64,000 bases of DNA from Candidatus Delongbacteria bacterium (GCA_041675285.1 JBAYTZ010000001.1:124001-188000), one strand, 5' to 3'. Numbered from the stretch's first letter, positions 25,256 through 34,532 are shown. Notes: a model not told the origin generated them from the letters alone. Program-made: numbers and translations.

Positions 25256-26361
25256 GCAGCGGCTGGAACCCAGCGCGCGGACTCCTGCTGCTGGCCTTGG
25301 GCGCAAGCCCGGGCTGGGCGGAGTTTCCCGTGCCGGAGGCGCCCTTCGCGCCCCGGAGCTACGAGTGCCGCTGGACGGACACGGCGCCCCGCGTGGACGG
25401 CCGGCCGGATGAGCCCTGCTGGGCGGCCGCGCCCTGGACAGAGGACTTCGTGGACATCCGCGGCGGCGATTGGCCGGCGCCGCCGCTGCGCGCGCGGGCG
25501 CGCCTGCTCTGGGATGCCACTCATCTTTTCGTGGCCGCCGAGCTGCAGGAACCGGATCTCTGGGCGACCTACGATCGGCACGACATGGTGGTCTACCACG
25601 AGCACGATTTCGAGCTCTTCCTCGATCCCGACGGCGACAATCACCACTACTACGAACTGGAGATCAACGCGCTGGGCACGGTCTGGGACCTGCTGCTCAC
25701 GGCTCCCTACCGCGACGACGGCTGCGCCGTGGACAGCTGGGAGATTCCCGGCCTGCAGTCCGCCGTCTCCCTGGACGGCACCCTGAACAACCCGTCCGAC
25801 CGCGACCAGGGCTGGACCGTGGAACTGGCCCTGCCCTGGGCCGTGCTCGAGGAGACGGCCCGCCGCCCGGCCCCGCCCCGTCCGGGGGATGCCTGGCGTC
25901 TGAACTTCTCGCGCGTGGAATGGCACTTGGACGTGGTGGACGGGGCGTATCACAAGCGGGTGGATCCTGTCACGAGCACGCCTCTGCCCGAAGAGAATTG
26001 GGTCTGGTCGCCCCAGGGGCTGGTGGCCATGCACTACCCGGAGCGCTGGGGCCTGCTTCGCTTCCAGGGCCCGGCCGCTGCTGACGCGGGGGAGTCGCCG
26101 GAGTGGACGCTGGACGAGCTGACCGCCGGCGAGGCACTGATGCAAGTGTATTACGCCCAACGCCGCGAGCTGGAGGAGCACGGCATTTGTTCGGATGCGC
26201 CGGTGGGCCGTGGGCTCACTCCGGCGCCGGGCTGGACTCCCGTGGTGCTGAGGTCCGCAGGTGTCCGTTTCACGGCACATACACAACGGGCAGATGGTCT
26301 GCTCCTGGAAGTGGATGAACGGGGCCGCCTGAGCCGCCGCAAGCTGGAGACCCGCCCATGA
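25252..26361 (+). CDS. Exported CBM9-like carbohydrate-binding protein
   Basis: 369 residues with a signal peptide (GLLLLALGASPGWA). A family 9-like beta-sandwich follows: APRVDGRPDEPCW, ARLLWDATHLFVAAEL, DDFEL-like HDFELFLDPDGD, YYELEINALGTVWDLLL, and AWRLNFSRVEW. This pattern is common in secreted proteins that bind terminal sugars. A roughly 100-residue C-terminal region is not recognised. The start codon overlaps the mannosidase stop (ATGA), and the stop overlaps the symporter start, so it probably captures substrate for this locus. Confidence 0.82.
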   Translation: MSSGWNPARGLLLLALGASPGWAEFPVPEAPFAPRSYECRWTDTAPRVDGRPDEPCWAAAPWTEDFVDIRGGDWPAPPLRARARLLWDATHLFVAAELQEPDLWATYDRHDMVVYHEHDFELFLDPDGDNHHYYELEINALGTVWDLLLTAPYRDDGCAVDSWEIPGLQSAVSLDGTLNNPSDRDQGWTVELALPWAVLEETARRPAPPRPGDAWRLNFSRVEWHLDVVDGAYHKRVDPVTSTPLPEENWVWSPQGLVAMHYPERWGLLRFQGPAAADAGESPEWTLDELTAGEALMQVYYAQRRELEEHGICSDAPVGRGLTPAPGWTPVVLRSAGVRFTAHTQRADGLLLEVDERGRLSRRKLETRP

Positions 26362-28292
26362 ATCTGGCCTGGTACGACTGGAGCATCGTGCTCTTCATCT
26401 TCCTGGTGATCTTGGTCAGCGTGCTGCTGAGCCGAGGCCACATGAAGAGCGTGGCCGACTTCCTCGCCGCCGGGCGCACGGGCGGCCGCTACCTGATCAC
26501 CGTCAGTGCCGGGGCCGCCGGGCTGGGGGCGATCACCGTGGTCAACATGCTGGAGATGAACTACCAGGCGGGCTTCACCCAGACCTGGTGGGGCTTCACC
26601 ATGGGGCTGGTGATCCTGGCCCTGACCGTCAGCGGCTGGGTCAACTACCGCTTCCGCCAGACCCGCGCCCTCACGCTGCCGCAATTCTTCGAAATGCGCT
26701 ACAGCCGGCGCTTCCGCGTCTTCGCCGGGCTGGTGGCCTACATCTCGGGGCTGATCAACTTCGGCATCTTCCCCAGCGTGGGCGCCCGTTTCTTCATCCA
26801 CTTCTGCGGCCTGCCCGAGCACTTCAGTTTCCTGGGCCTGCAGCTGGCCAGCTATCCGCTGGTGATGGGCCTGCTGCTGGGCTGCGCCGTGACCTTCGTC
26901 TTCCTGGGCGGCCAGGTCTCCGTGATGGTGAGCGACTTCTTCCAGGGCCTGTTCGTCAACATCGTCTTCGTGGTGCTGATCCTCTTCGTGATGACCCAGA
27001 TCAACTGGACGCACATCCAGGAAGCCCTGGCCATGGCCCCGGTGGACGCCTCAAAGATCAACCCCTTCCACACCTCGCACCTGGAGGATTTCAACTTCTG
27101 GTACTTCCTGATCGGCGTGTTCGGCGTGATCTACGGCGCCATGTCCTGGCAGGGCACCGCGGCCTACAACTCCAGCGCCAAGAGCGCGCACGAGGCCAAG
27201 ATGGGCGGCGTGCTGGGCACCTGGCGCGGGCACGGCATGTCCGTGGCGCTGCTGCTGCTGCCCATCGTGGCCTACACGGTGATGCACCACGAGGCCTACG
27301 CCGCGCTGCGCGGCACGGTGGAGAGCGCGCTGGCCGGGCTGGACACGGACACGGTGCGCAACCAGATGCGCGTGCCGCTGGTGCTGGCCAACCTGCTGCC
27401 CGCGGGGCTGCTGGGGGCCTTCGCCGCCTTGATGCTGGCGGCCCAGATCAGCACAGACGAGACCTACCTGCACTCCTGGGGCAGCATGCTCGTGCAGGAC
27501 GTGATCCTACCCCTGCGCGGCCGGCCCTTCACGCCCAAGCAGCACTTCCTGGCCCTGCGCCTCTCGATCCTTTTCGTGGCCGTGTTCATCTTCGGCTTCA
27601 GCCTGTGGTTCCCGCCCACCTACGAGTACATCGCCATGTTCTTCGCCATCACCGGGGCGATCTTCGCCGGCGGATCCGGCGCGGTGATCATCGGCGGCCT
27701 CTACTGGAAACGCGGCACCACGGCCGGCGCCTGGAGCGCCATGCTGACGGGTTCGGGCATTGCCGTGGGCGGCATCATCATCCGCCAAATGAACCCCGAC
27801 TTCCCCATCAACGGGCAGCAGTTCTGGGCCCTGGCCATGGTCTGCAGCAGCCTGCTCTATGTTGTGGTCTCGCTGCTGGGCCGGCGCCCGGCCGTGGAGC
27901 TGGACCGCCTGCTGCACCGGGGCCGCTGGGCCGACGCCGACGAGGCGGCCGCGGCCGCGGCGGTGCGCCAGCCCGGGCTCTGGTGGCGCGTGTTCGGCAT
28001 GGGGCGGGAGTTCACCCGCCGGGACAAGATCCTCTACATCGCCACCTATGCCTGGACCTTCCTCTGGGGCGGCATCTTCGGCATCGGCTCGCTCTGGCAC
28101 TGGTGGCACGGCACCACGGACACGGGCTGGATGCGCTTCTGGCGCGTCTACATCTGGTTGTACGCCGGCGTGGCCGTGGTCGTGCTGGTGGTGTTCACCA
28201 TCGGCGGCTTCCGGGATCTGAGACGGATGTTCCACAGCCTCAAGCACCAGGAGCGGCGTGAGGATGACGACGGGTTCATCCGCGAGCCCTGA
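26358..28292 (+). CDS. Sodium:solute symporter family transporter
   Basis: 644 residues, a LeuT-fold SSS transporter with about 13-14 TM helices. The first helix begins WYDWSIVLFIFLVILV, then the ADFLAAGRTGGRY segment, the TM region LGAITVVNMLEMNYQAG, and YNSSAKSAHEAKMGG in the middle. The C-terminus adds extra TM helices and a charged tail. It should import a sugar or oligosaccharide breakdown product with sodium. It is the fifth gene of a run coupled by 4- to 8-base overlaps, apart from a 12-base gap after GH130. Confidence 0.9.
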   Translation: MNLAWYDWSIVLFIFLVILVSVLLSRGHMKSVADFLAAGRTGGRYLITVSAGAAGLGAITVVNMLEMNYQAGFTQTWWGFTMGLVILALTVSGWVNYRFRQTRALTLPQFFEMRYSRRFRVFAGLVAYISGLINFGIFPSVGARFFIHFCGLPEHFSFLGLQLASYPLVMGLLLGCAVTFVFLGGQVSVMVSDFFQGLFVNIVFVVLILFVMTQINWTHIQEALAMAPVDASKINPFHTSHLEDFNFWYFLIGVFGVIYGAMSWQGTAAYNSSAKSAHEAKMGGVLGTWRGHGMSVALLLLPIVAYTVMHHEAYAALRGTVESALAGLDTDTVRNQMRVPLVLANLLPAGLLGAFAALMLAAQISTDETYLHSWGSMLVQDVILPLRGRPFTPKQHFLALRLSILFVAVFIFGFSLWFPPTYEYIAMFFAITGAIFAGGSGAVIIGGLYWKRGTTAGAWSAMLTGSGIAVGGIIIRQMNPDFPINGQQFWALAMVCSSLLYVVVSLLGRRPAVELDRLLHRGRWADADEAAAAAAVRQPGLWWRVFGMGREFTRRDKILYIATYAWTFLWGGIFGIGSLWHWWHGTTDTGWMRFWRVYIWLYAGVAVVVLVVFTIGGFRDLRRMFHSLKHQERREDDDGFIREP

Positions 28293-28466
28293 GGGGCGTC
28301 GGTCGCGAGCGGCTTCGGCGAATGAGGGGCTCGTGCGCGTCCAGTCGGAATCTGGAGCGGGGGAGTGTCTGCTGGCCGTGTCCCGGCGGGGACCGGGCGC
28401 ATCCGGACACCGGAGGTGAGCCCTTGGCCTGACGCTCTCTCCCGAATGGCGCGGATTGGGCCCTTG

Positions 28467-28531
28467 TACGGGGATCAAAAAGCGCATTCCCGAGTGCCCC
28501 GGGTGGGTGGGGGGTCGGTGGGAGGGAAAAC
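28467..28531 (+). repeat. G-rich intergenic element, copy 1
   Basis: TACGGGGATC (28467-28476), 12 variable bases, then a 43-base block (28489-28531) starting CCCGAGTGCCCCGGG and running through GGGTGGGTGGGGGG to GGGAGGGAAAAC. It matches the element at 60771-60833 with one indel and one substitution in the block. It has several GGG runs able to form a G-quadruplex. It lies about 100 bases before the GH38 gene in a 340-base gap that holds no other clear feature. Confidence 0.7.
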
Positions 28532-28632
28532 CCCCGAAAATCGGAAAAGTGAACCCACGCTCGGTCACACCGGCCGACTCAATCGGTGCCTGAGCAGGGC
28601 CAGAGCAAGGCCCAACAGGAAGGACGATCCCC

Positions 28633-31446
28633 ATGAGCGAAGCGGCTCGACCCGAATCCAGCCCCCTGCAGGGCAGCGTGCACGTGGTCTCGCACACCCA
28701 CTGGGACCGCGAGTGGTACCTGCCCTATCAGACCTTCCGCGTGCGGCTGGTAAACGTGGTGGACCAGGTGCTGGAACTGCTGGAGTCCGACTCCGGCTAC
28801 CGCCACTTCATGCTGGACGGCCAGGCCGTGGCGCTGGAGGACTACCTGGAGATCCGGCCCGAGGCCGCCGGGCGCGTGCGGCGTCGGGTGGAAGAGGGGC
28901 GCCTGTCCATCGGCCCCTGGAGCGTGCTGCCCGACCAGTTTCTGGTCTCCGGCGAGGCCACCGTGCGCAACCTGCTGCTGGGCCACGCCAGCTGCGCGCC
29001 CCTGGGCGGCGTGTCCCGGGCGGGCTACATGCCGGACACCTTCGGCCACATCGCCCAACTGCCCCAGTTGCTGCGCCGCGCCGGGCTCGACTCCTTCATC
29101 TACTGGCGCGGCCACGGCGACGAGTGCGTCGCGCTGGGCAGCGAGTGGATCTGGGAGGCACCGGACGGCAGCCGCGTGCTGGCCGTGAACCAGGTGGGCG
29201 GCTACTGCAACGCCTCGGCGCTGGGCTACGAGGAGATCTGGGAGATCCTGGTGGGCCGCCAGCCGGATCTGGAGCGGGCGGCCCGGCAGTTCCTGGAGCG
29301 CCTGGAGCGCGTGGCCGCGGCCTCCCACGGCCGGGTCTGGCTGCTGAACAACGGCTGCGACCACCATCCCCCCCAGCCCGAGCTGCCCGCGATCCTCGAG
29401 CGCGTGCGCCAATTGGCGCCGGGCCTGCGCGTCCAGCACTCCACGCTGGAGGCCTTTCTGGAAGAGCTGCGCTCCCAAGGCGCCCAGCTGCCGGGCTGGC
29501 GCGGCGAGCTGCGGGCGGGCCGCCAGGCGCACCTGCTCAGCGGCGTGCTCTCCGCGCGGCTCTACTTGAAGCAGGAGAACGAACGCTGCCAGCGCCTGCT
29601 GGCCGAGGAGCTGGAGCCGCTGGAAGCCCTGCTGCACGCCGGCGGAGGGCGCGGACTGCCCGACGGCCTGCTACGCGAGGCCTGGCGCCTGCTGCTCCGC
29701 AACCATCCCCATGACAGCATCTGCGGCTGCTCCACCGACGAGGTGCACACGGAGATGGAATCGCGCTTCGCCCAGCTGCGCCAGCTGGGCGAGGAGGGCC
29801 TGCGCCAGCTGATGGGCCAGGCGACGGCCCTGTTCGCGCCCCAGGCCGCAGGCGACCTGGCCACTTGTCTCACGGCCTGGAACCCGCTGCCCTTCCCGCG
29901 CCGGGACGCCGTGCGCCGCTGGGTGATCCTGCTACCCGAGGACCGTCCCGTGGAGGAGCTGGAACTGGTGGACGAGGCCGGGCGGCCCCTGCCCTTCCGC
30001 GTGCTGGAGCGGCACTGGCTGGAGCGTTTCTGGGGCATCGACTACCGCTCCTGCGTGGACTGGCGCGAGCAGGACTGCCTGCTGCGCACCTACCTGGAGC
30101 GCTTCGGCTCCCGCATCGTGCGCGAAGCCGGGGCGCCGGGTCTCACCGACCAGTTCGTGCTGCTGGAGTTCCAGCCCGAATTGCCCGCCCTGGCCCTGCG
30201 GCACTTCCACCTGCGGCCGCGGATCCAGGCGGCGCCGGAGCCGCCCCTCCGGGACGCGGTGGCCGCCGCGCTGATCTCCGCCGAGGGGGCCTGGCTGGAG
30301 AACGCCGCGCTCAAGGTCTGGCTGAAGCCCGACGGGCGCTTCGATCTGCAGCACAAGGCCAGTGGCCGGCGCTGGAACGGCCTGGGCCTGCTGGAGGACC
30401 AGGAGGACGCGGGGGACGAATATGACTACTCGCCCGCCGCGGAGCCCGAGCTCCACAGCAGCGCGGGCCGGCGCGGCCTGCTTTACCTGGATGAGGACAC
30501 GGGGCTGGGGGCCACCCTGCGCTGCGAATTCAGCTGGCCGCTGCCCGCCGGACTGACGCCGGACCGTCGCCGGCGCTCGGCGGAGCGGATCGACTGTCCC
30601 GTCGTGCTGCGCCTGCGGCTGCGCGCGGACTGTCCCCTGCTGGACCTGGAGGTGGAGGTGGACAACCGCGTGCGCGACCACCGCCTGCGCTTCGTCACGC
30701 CCAGCGGTCTGGTCGATTCCGCCTGGTACACGCACGGCCAGTTCGAGCTGCGCCGCCGGCCCTTGACCCTGCCCGACGGCGCGGACTGGGTCCAGCCGCC
30801 CCAGGGCACCGCTCCGGTGCAGGAGTTCAGCCTGCTGGAAGCGGAGGACGGCCTGGGTCTGGCCCTCTTCAACCTGGGGCTGCCGGAGGTGGAGGCCCGG
30901 GTGGAGGCGGACGGCACGGCCAGTCTGGTCCAGACCCTGCTGCGCGGCGTGGAGTGGCTCAGCCGGGACGATTTCTCCAGCCGGCGCCGACAGAACGCCG
31001 GACCCACGCTCTTCACGCCGGGGGCCCAGTGCCCCGGACGGCGCCGCGCGCGCCTGGCCCTGCTGCCCTACACGGGTGGCTGGCAGGCGGCCCGGGTGCG
31101 GGAGTGGAGCCGGCGCTGGCGCGTGGAGCCCCTCTTGCGCCAGGGCGTGGACGCGGGGCGGATGCCCGAAGCGGGGCCGCTGCTGGAGCAGGATTTGCCG
31201 CAAGTCGTAGAGATCGCCGCCCTGCGCCGCCAGCCCGCGCGCGGCAGCCTGATCGTGCGGCTCTGCAACCTGGCCGAGCACCCCGTGCGTGAGACGCTGC
31301 GCTGCGGACAGCCGCTGCGCGCGGCGTGGCGCTGCTCGCTGCTTGAAGAGCGCGAGGCGCCCCTGGCCACGGCGGGGATGGACTTGCAGCTGGAGTTGGG
31401 CCCCGCGGAGATTCTCACCGTGGAGCTGGAGCTGGCGTCGAACTGA
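28633..31446 (+). CDS. GH38 alpha-mannosidase
   Basis: 937 residues, full GH38 length. N-terminal VVSHTHWDREWYLPYQTFR carries zinc ligands His23 and Asp25, and GYMPDTFGHIAQLP carries nucleophile Asp135. NHPHDSICGCS is the conserved histidine region. A three-helix middle and C-terminal beta-sandwich domains complete the protein. It hydrolyses alpha-mannosidic bonds with retention, probably in the cytoplasm since no signal peptide is seen. It is separated from the symporter by 340 bases and the G-rich element, so it may have its own promoter. GGAAGGA lies upstream of the ATG. Confidence 0.92.
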   Translation: MSEAARPESSPLQGSVHVVSHTHWDREWYLPYQTFRVRLVNVVDQVLELLESDSGYRHFMLDGQAVALEDYLEIRPEAAGRVRRRVEEGRLSIGPWSVLPDQFLVSGEATVRNLLLGHASCAPLGGVSRAGYMPDTFGHIAQLPQLLRRAGLDSFIYWRGHGDECVALGSEWIWEAPDGSRVLAVNQVGGYCNASALGYEEIWEILVGRQPDLERAARQFLERLERVAAASHGRVWLLNNGCDHHPPQPELPAILERVRQLAPGLRVQHSTLEAFLEELRSQGAQLPGWRGELRAGRQAHLLSGVLSARLYLKQENERCQRLLAEELEPLEALLHAGGGRGLPDGLLREAWRLLLRNHPHDSICGCSTDEVHTEMESRFAQLRQLGEEGLRQLMGQATALFAPQAAGDLATCLTAWNPLPFPRRDAVRRWVILLPEDRPVEELELVDEAGRPLPFRVLERHWLERFWGIDYRSCVDWREQDCLLRTYLERFGSRIVREAGAPGLTDQFVLLEFQPELPALALRHFHLRPRIQAAPEPPLRDAVAAALISAEGAWLENAALKVWLKPDGRFDLQHKASGRRWNGLGLLEDQEDAGDEYDYSPAAEPELHSSAGRRGLLYLDEDTGLGATLRCEFSWPLPAGLTPDRRRRSAERIDCPVVLRLRLRADCPLLDLEVEVDNRVRDHRLRFVTPSGLVDSAWYTHGQFELRRRPLTLPDGADWVQPPQGTAPVQEFSLLEAEDGLGLALFNLGLPEVEARVEADGTASLVQTLLRGVEWLSRDDFSSRRRQNAGPTLFTPGAQCPGRRRARLALLPYTGGWQAARVREWSRRWRVEPLLRQGVDAGRMPEAGPLLEQDLPQVVEIAALRRQPARGSLIVRLCNLAEHPVRETLRCGQPLRAAWRCSLLEEREAPLATAGMDLQLELGPAEILTVELELASN

Positions 31447-31456
31447 GTCAGGCGGA

Positions 31457-32179
31457 TTAGAAGCGGACCCGCTGCCAGAGGAATTCGGGCAGCAGGTTGA
31501 GCGCCCGGGAGATCCAGCCCCACCAGGCGGGCGCGTAGACCTGAGGCCGGCCCTGCTCCCAGGCGCGCAGCACGCGCGGCGCGATGCCCGCCGGCGTGGC
31601 CAGCAGGGGGGAGTCCGGCAGGTGCGCGGTCATGGGCGTGGCCACCGGTCCCGGTTTGACCAAGGTCCAGCGGAGCCGCGTCGCGCGCGGCCGCAGCCGC
31701 TCCAGGCCGCGCTCCAGCTCCTGCTTGCTCAGGCTGTAGTCCCACATGCTGCGGCGGGGACGATCCCCGGCCACGCTGCCCAGCACGGCCACGTGCGAAG
31801 CGCGGCCGGCCGCGTCCAGCCAGTCCGCCAGAGCCTCCAGCCAGCGCAGCGTGCCCGCCCCGTTGATCTCGCGCATCTCCTGCAGCTCGGCCGCTGAACC
31901 CTGGCCGCCGGGCACCAGCCGACCCCAGGCCACCAGCACGCGCTCCGGCCGCCAGCCTTCCGGCAGGGCTTCCAGCCAGGGCCGGGGATCCTGCCGGGCC
32001 TCCGCCGCCCGCCAGAGCAGCTCGCGCCCCGGACCCGCGGCGGCCGCCAACCCGGGCAGCGCTTGCCCGGTGCGCGTGGTCAGCACCCAGCGTCCGCGAC
32101 CACCGGGATCCGCTGCCCAGGCCTCCAGCAGCAGGGCCTGCGCGATGCCCGACGAGGCTCCCAGCACCAGTCCGTCCAT
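31457..32179 (-). CDS. dprE2: DprE2-like short-chain dehydrogenase
   Basis: 240 residues. NAD(P)-binding VLGASSGIAQALL, the SDR catalytic YSLSK, and a C-terminal hydrophobic tail as in DprE2. In mycobacteria DprE2 reduces the 2-keto intermediate made by DprE1 to decaprenyl-phosphoryl-arabinose. Assignment rests on the fold plus the adjacent DprE1- and UbiA-like genes. The ATG at 32179 shares a base with the upstream stop (TGATG), preceded by GGAG; the GTG one codon earlier is possible. Confidence 0.78.
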   Translation of the reverse strand: MDGLVLGASSGIAQALLLEAWAADPGGRGRWVLTTRTGQALPGLAAAAGPGRELLWRAAEARQDPRPWLEALPEGWRPERVLVAWGRLVPGGQGSAAELQEMREINGAGTLRWLEALADWLDAAGRASHVAVLGSVAGDRPRRSMWDYSLSKQELERGLERLRPRATRLRWTLVKPGPVATPMTAHLPDSPLLATPAGIAPRVLRAWEQGRPQVYAPAWWGWISRALNLLPEFLWQRVRF

Positions 32180-33510
32180 CACAGCTCCAGCCGGCGCGCG
32201 AGGTCGCTTTGCCAGCGCCGTTGTGGATCCAGCGTGTCACGGAGCTCCTGCCAGCCTGCCAGTCCGGGCGTCATGGCGCGGTACTCCGCGGCGCTGAGCA
32301 GGGCGTCCTTGGCCAGGTAGATGCGCCCGCCCCAGTCCAGCACCAGCCGGTTGGCCTGCCGCACCGCCTTGCGGGTTTCCGCGCTGGCGGGCAGGTCCAG
32401 GGCCAGGGTGGCGCCGGGGCCGGGAAAGGCCAGCGGTGACACGTCGCGGCCGGCCTCGCCCATGGTCTTCATCACGGCCAGCGTGCCGCCGCCCACTGTG
32501 GCGAACAGCTCCAGCAGCTGATGCAGGGGACCCGCACCGCGCTCGTCCAGCAGGGCCACGGGTAGCAGGCACTGGAACTGCAGGAAGCCCGCGTGTCCGT
32601 AGAGATGGTTCCAGCCGTCCACGGCGTCCAGGGGCCAGAAGAAGGAGTCCAGGGCCTGCAGGTCGGCCACGCCGTGGCGACGCTGGCCGCCGCGCCAGAC
32701 CAGCTGGTTGAAGGCCCGCGAGGCCGCGGGTCGCACCAGGTTGAAGAAGGACAGGGGCGGCAGCTTCAGACGGGCGGGACGGGGCAGCTCGCGGTGCGGG
32801 CCGGCCACGGGATCGCCCAGGTAGACCAGGCAGCGGCCCAGCTTCGCGCCGGGGGAGGCGGCGTCCACCCAGGCCACGGTGTGACTCTGGGTCGCCTCGC
32901 GCAGCCGCAGCAGGGCCTGCTCCAGATTCTCGCAGGCCAGGGTCAGGCGCTGGAAGGTGACGGTGTCGCGCCGCACGAGCTGCAGGCGGACCTCGAGGAT
33001 CAGGCCCGCCAGACCCATCCCGCCGCAGCAGGCGCTGAATTGGCCGGGGTTCTCCTCGCGCGAGCACCAGCCGGCCGTGCCGTCCGGGGCCGCCACCCGC
33101 AGGGCCTGCACCCAGCGACAGAAGGAGCCGTCCACGTGGTGATTCTTGCCGTGCACGTCGGCGGAGACCGCGCCGCCTAGCGTCACGTGGCGCGTGCCGG
33201 GGAGAACGGCCGGCGCCCAGCCCTGCGGCAAGGTCTGGTTGAGAATCTCACCCAGGCTGTGGCCGGCCCCGGCGCTGAGCACGCCGCTGGCGCTGTCCAG
33301 CCTGAGCGGGGCGTTGAGGCAGCGCGTCAGCAGCAGGCGGTCTCCCGTGCAGGCGTCGCCGTAGCTGCGCCCCAGGCCGCGGGCGATCAGCGGCACGGGA
33401 TCGGTGGCCAGCCGCTCGAGCAGCTCGGCCTCGCTGGCCGGGTCCAGGATGAAGGAGCGGGGGCGGGGCAGCCGACCCCAGCTGCCCAGGTGGCGGTGGT
33501 GGGTCTTCAT
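32179..33510 (-). CDS. dprE1: DprE1-like FAD-dependent oxidoreductase
   Basis: 443 residues. A VAO-type FAD domain: GLGRSYGDAC, LSAGAGHSLGEIL, VLPGTRHVTLGGAVSADVHG and NHHVDGSFC, all close to the DprE1 pattern. The second half has SFFWPLDAVDGWNHLYG and VMKTMGE. DprE1 oxidises the 2-hydroxyl of polyprenyl-phosphoryl-ribose. It overlaps ubiA upstream (ATGA) and dprE2 downstream. Outside actinobacteria such proteins are rarer, so the exact sugar is inferred. Confidence 0.83.
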   Translation of the reverse strand: MKTHHRHLGSWGRLPRPRSFILDPASEAELLERLATDPVPLIARGLGRSYGDACTGDRLLLTRCLNAPLRLDSASGVLSAGAGHSLGEILNQTLPQGWAPAVLPGTRHVTLGGAVSADVHGKNHHVDGSFCRWVQALRVAAPDGTAGWCSREENPGQFSACCGGMGLAGLILEVRLQLVRRDTVTFQRLTLACENLEQALLRLREATQSHTVAWVDAASPGAKLGRCLVYLGDPVAGPHRELPRPARLKLPPLSFFNLVRPAASRAFNQLVWRGGQRRHGVADLQALDSFFWPLDAVDGWNHLYGHAGFLQFQCLLPVALLDERGAGPLHQLLELFATVGGGTLAVMKTMGEAGRDVSPLAFPGPGATLALDLPASAETRKAVRQANRLVLDWGGRIYLAKDALLSAAEYRAMTPGLAGWQELRDTLDPQRRWQSDLARRLEL

Positions 33511-34346
33511 GCGAGCAGCAGCCAGCAGGTGAGGGCCCAGCCGGCCACGGTGGCGGCCAGGGGCAGGTCCAGCAGCAGGCTGCGCCCGCTGCCCTTCAGG
33601 TCCTGCACGCGGCGCAGGTAGTGCAGCACGCCGAAGAGCACGAAGGGCAGGGTGAGCAGGAAGTTGGGCCGTCCGGCCTGCTGCTGGTTCAGCTCGCTGC
33701 AGTAGAGCCCATAAAACAGCACGGTCCAGCCCGCGCTCATGGTCAGCAGTTGCTCCAGCAGGGCCGGCTGATAGCCGCGAAAGGTGGGATCCTCCAGCCG
33801 GCCCCCGTCGGGCGCGTCCAGCCGGCGCTTGGCCACGGCCAGGAAAAAGGCCAGGGCGCCGGAGCAGAGCAGGATCCACGACGAGGTGGGCACGGCCACG
33901 GCGTGGGTGCCCGCCAGCACGCGCAGCACGAAGCCCGCCGTGATCAGCAACAGGTCCAGCACGGGCACGTGCTTGAGGCCCAGCGAGTAGCCCAGATTGA
34001 GCAGCAGGTAGAGCGAGACGTGCAGGGCGGCCGCCGGCCGGCCCAGGGTGATCCAGAGGGCCAGCAGCAGCAGGCCCGCGCCCAGGGCGGCCCGGGCGGC
34101 GGAGAGCGGGATCAGGCCGGCGGGCAGGGGGCGCAGGCGCTTGAGCGGATGGCGGCGATCCGCCTCCAGGTCGCGCAGGTCGTTCCAGAGGTAGACGAGG
34201 CTGGAAGCCAGGCAGAACAGGGCCAGCGTCTCCAGGGCGGAGTCCCAGGCCGCGGCGTCCGTCCAGCGGGCGCCGAAGAGCAGGCCCGCCAGCACGAAGA
34301 GGTTCTTGGGCCACTGATGGATGCGGAGCAGCGTGATCCATGCCAT
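33507..34346 (-). CDS. UbiA-type prenyltransferase, polyprenyl-phosphate phosphoribosyltransferase-like
   Basis: 279 residues, about eight TM helices. The first Asp-rich motif is YLWNDLRDLEADRRHPLKRLRP (NDxxDxxxD plus HPxKxxRP), and the start WITLLRIHQWPKNLFVLAG matches the DPPR synthase branch of the UbiA superfamily. That enzyme transfers phosphoribose from PRPP to polyprenyl phosphate, the first step before DprE1 and DprE2. The ATG has no ribosome site and lies five bases after TACCTT, suggesting a leaderless transcript. Confidence 0.85.
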   Translation of the reverse strand: MAWITLLRIHQWPKNLFVLAGLLFGARWTDAAAWDSALETLALFCLASSLVYLWNDLRDLEADRRHPLKRLRPLPAGLIPLSAARAALGAGLLLLALWITLGRPAAALHVSLYLLLNLGYSLGLKHVPVLDLLLITAGFVLRVLAGTHAVAVPTSSWILLCSGALAFFLAVAKRRLDAPDGGRLEDPTFRGYQPALLEQLLTMSAGWTVLFYGLYCSELNQQQAGRPNFLLTLPFVLFGVLHYLRRVQDLKGSGRSLLLDLPLAATVAGWALTCWLLLA

Positions 34347-34350
34347 GGCT

Positions 34351-34357
34351 CAAGGTA
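34351..34357 (-). promoter_or_regulatory. Promoter -10-like TACCTTG directly before ubiA
   Basis: On the minus strand TACCTT is followed by GAGCC and the ATG, so the predicted transcription start falls on the start codon. Confidence 0.45.
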
Positions 34358-34460
34358 TGAACCGGGTGGCAAGGACACGCGCATCGGCCAAGCGGTGGAA
34401 CAGCAGGGGATTTCCGGCTCCCCGGGCGGCTCCGGCGCCACATGCCCAGTGCGGGAACCC

Positions 34461-34467
34461 TACCTTG
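34461..34467 (+). promoter_or_regulatory. Promoter -10-like TACCTTG before pyk
   Basis: TACCTTG lies 65 bases before the pyruvate kinase ATG and diverges from the ubiA element at 34351-34357. Confidence 0.4.
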
Positions 34468-34532
34468 CAGGCACATTCGGAGCGGCCCCGCCGGAGCCAT
34501 CCCGGAGTCGCGCCGAGCCTGCAGGAGTCGGC

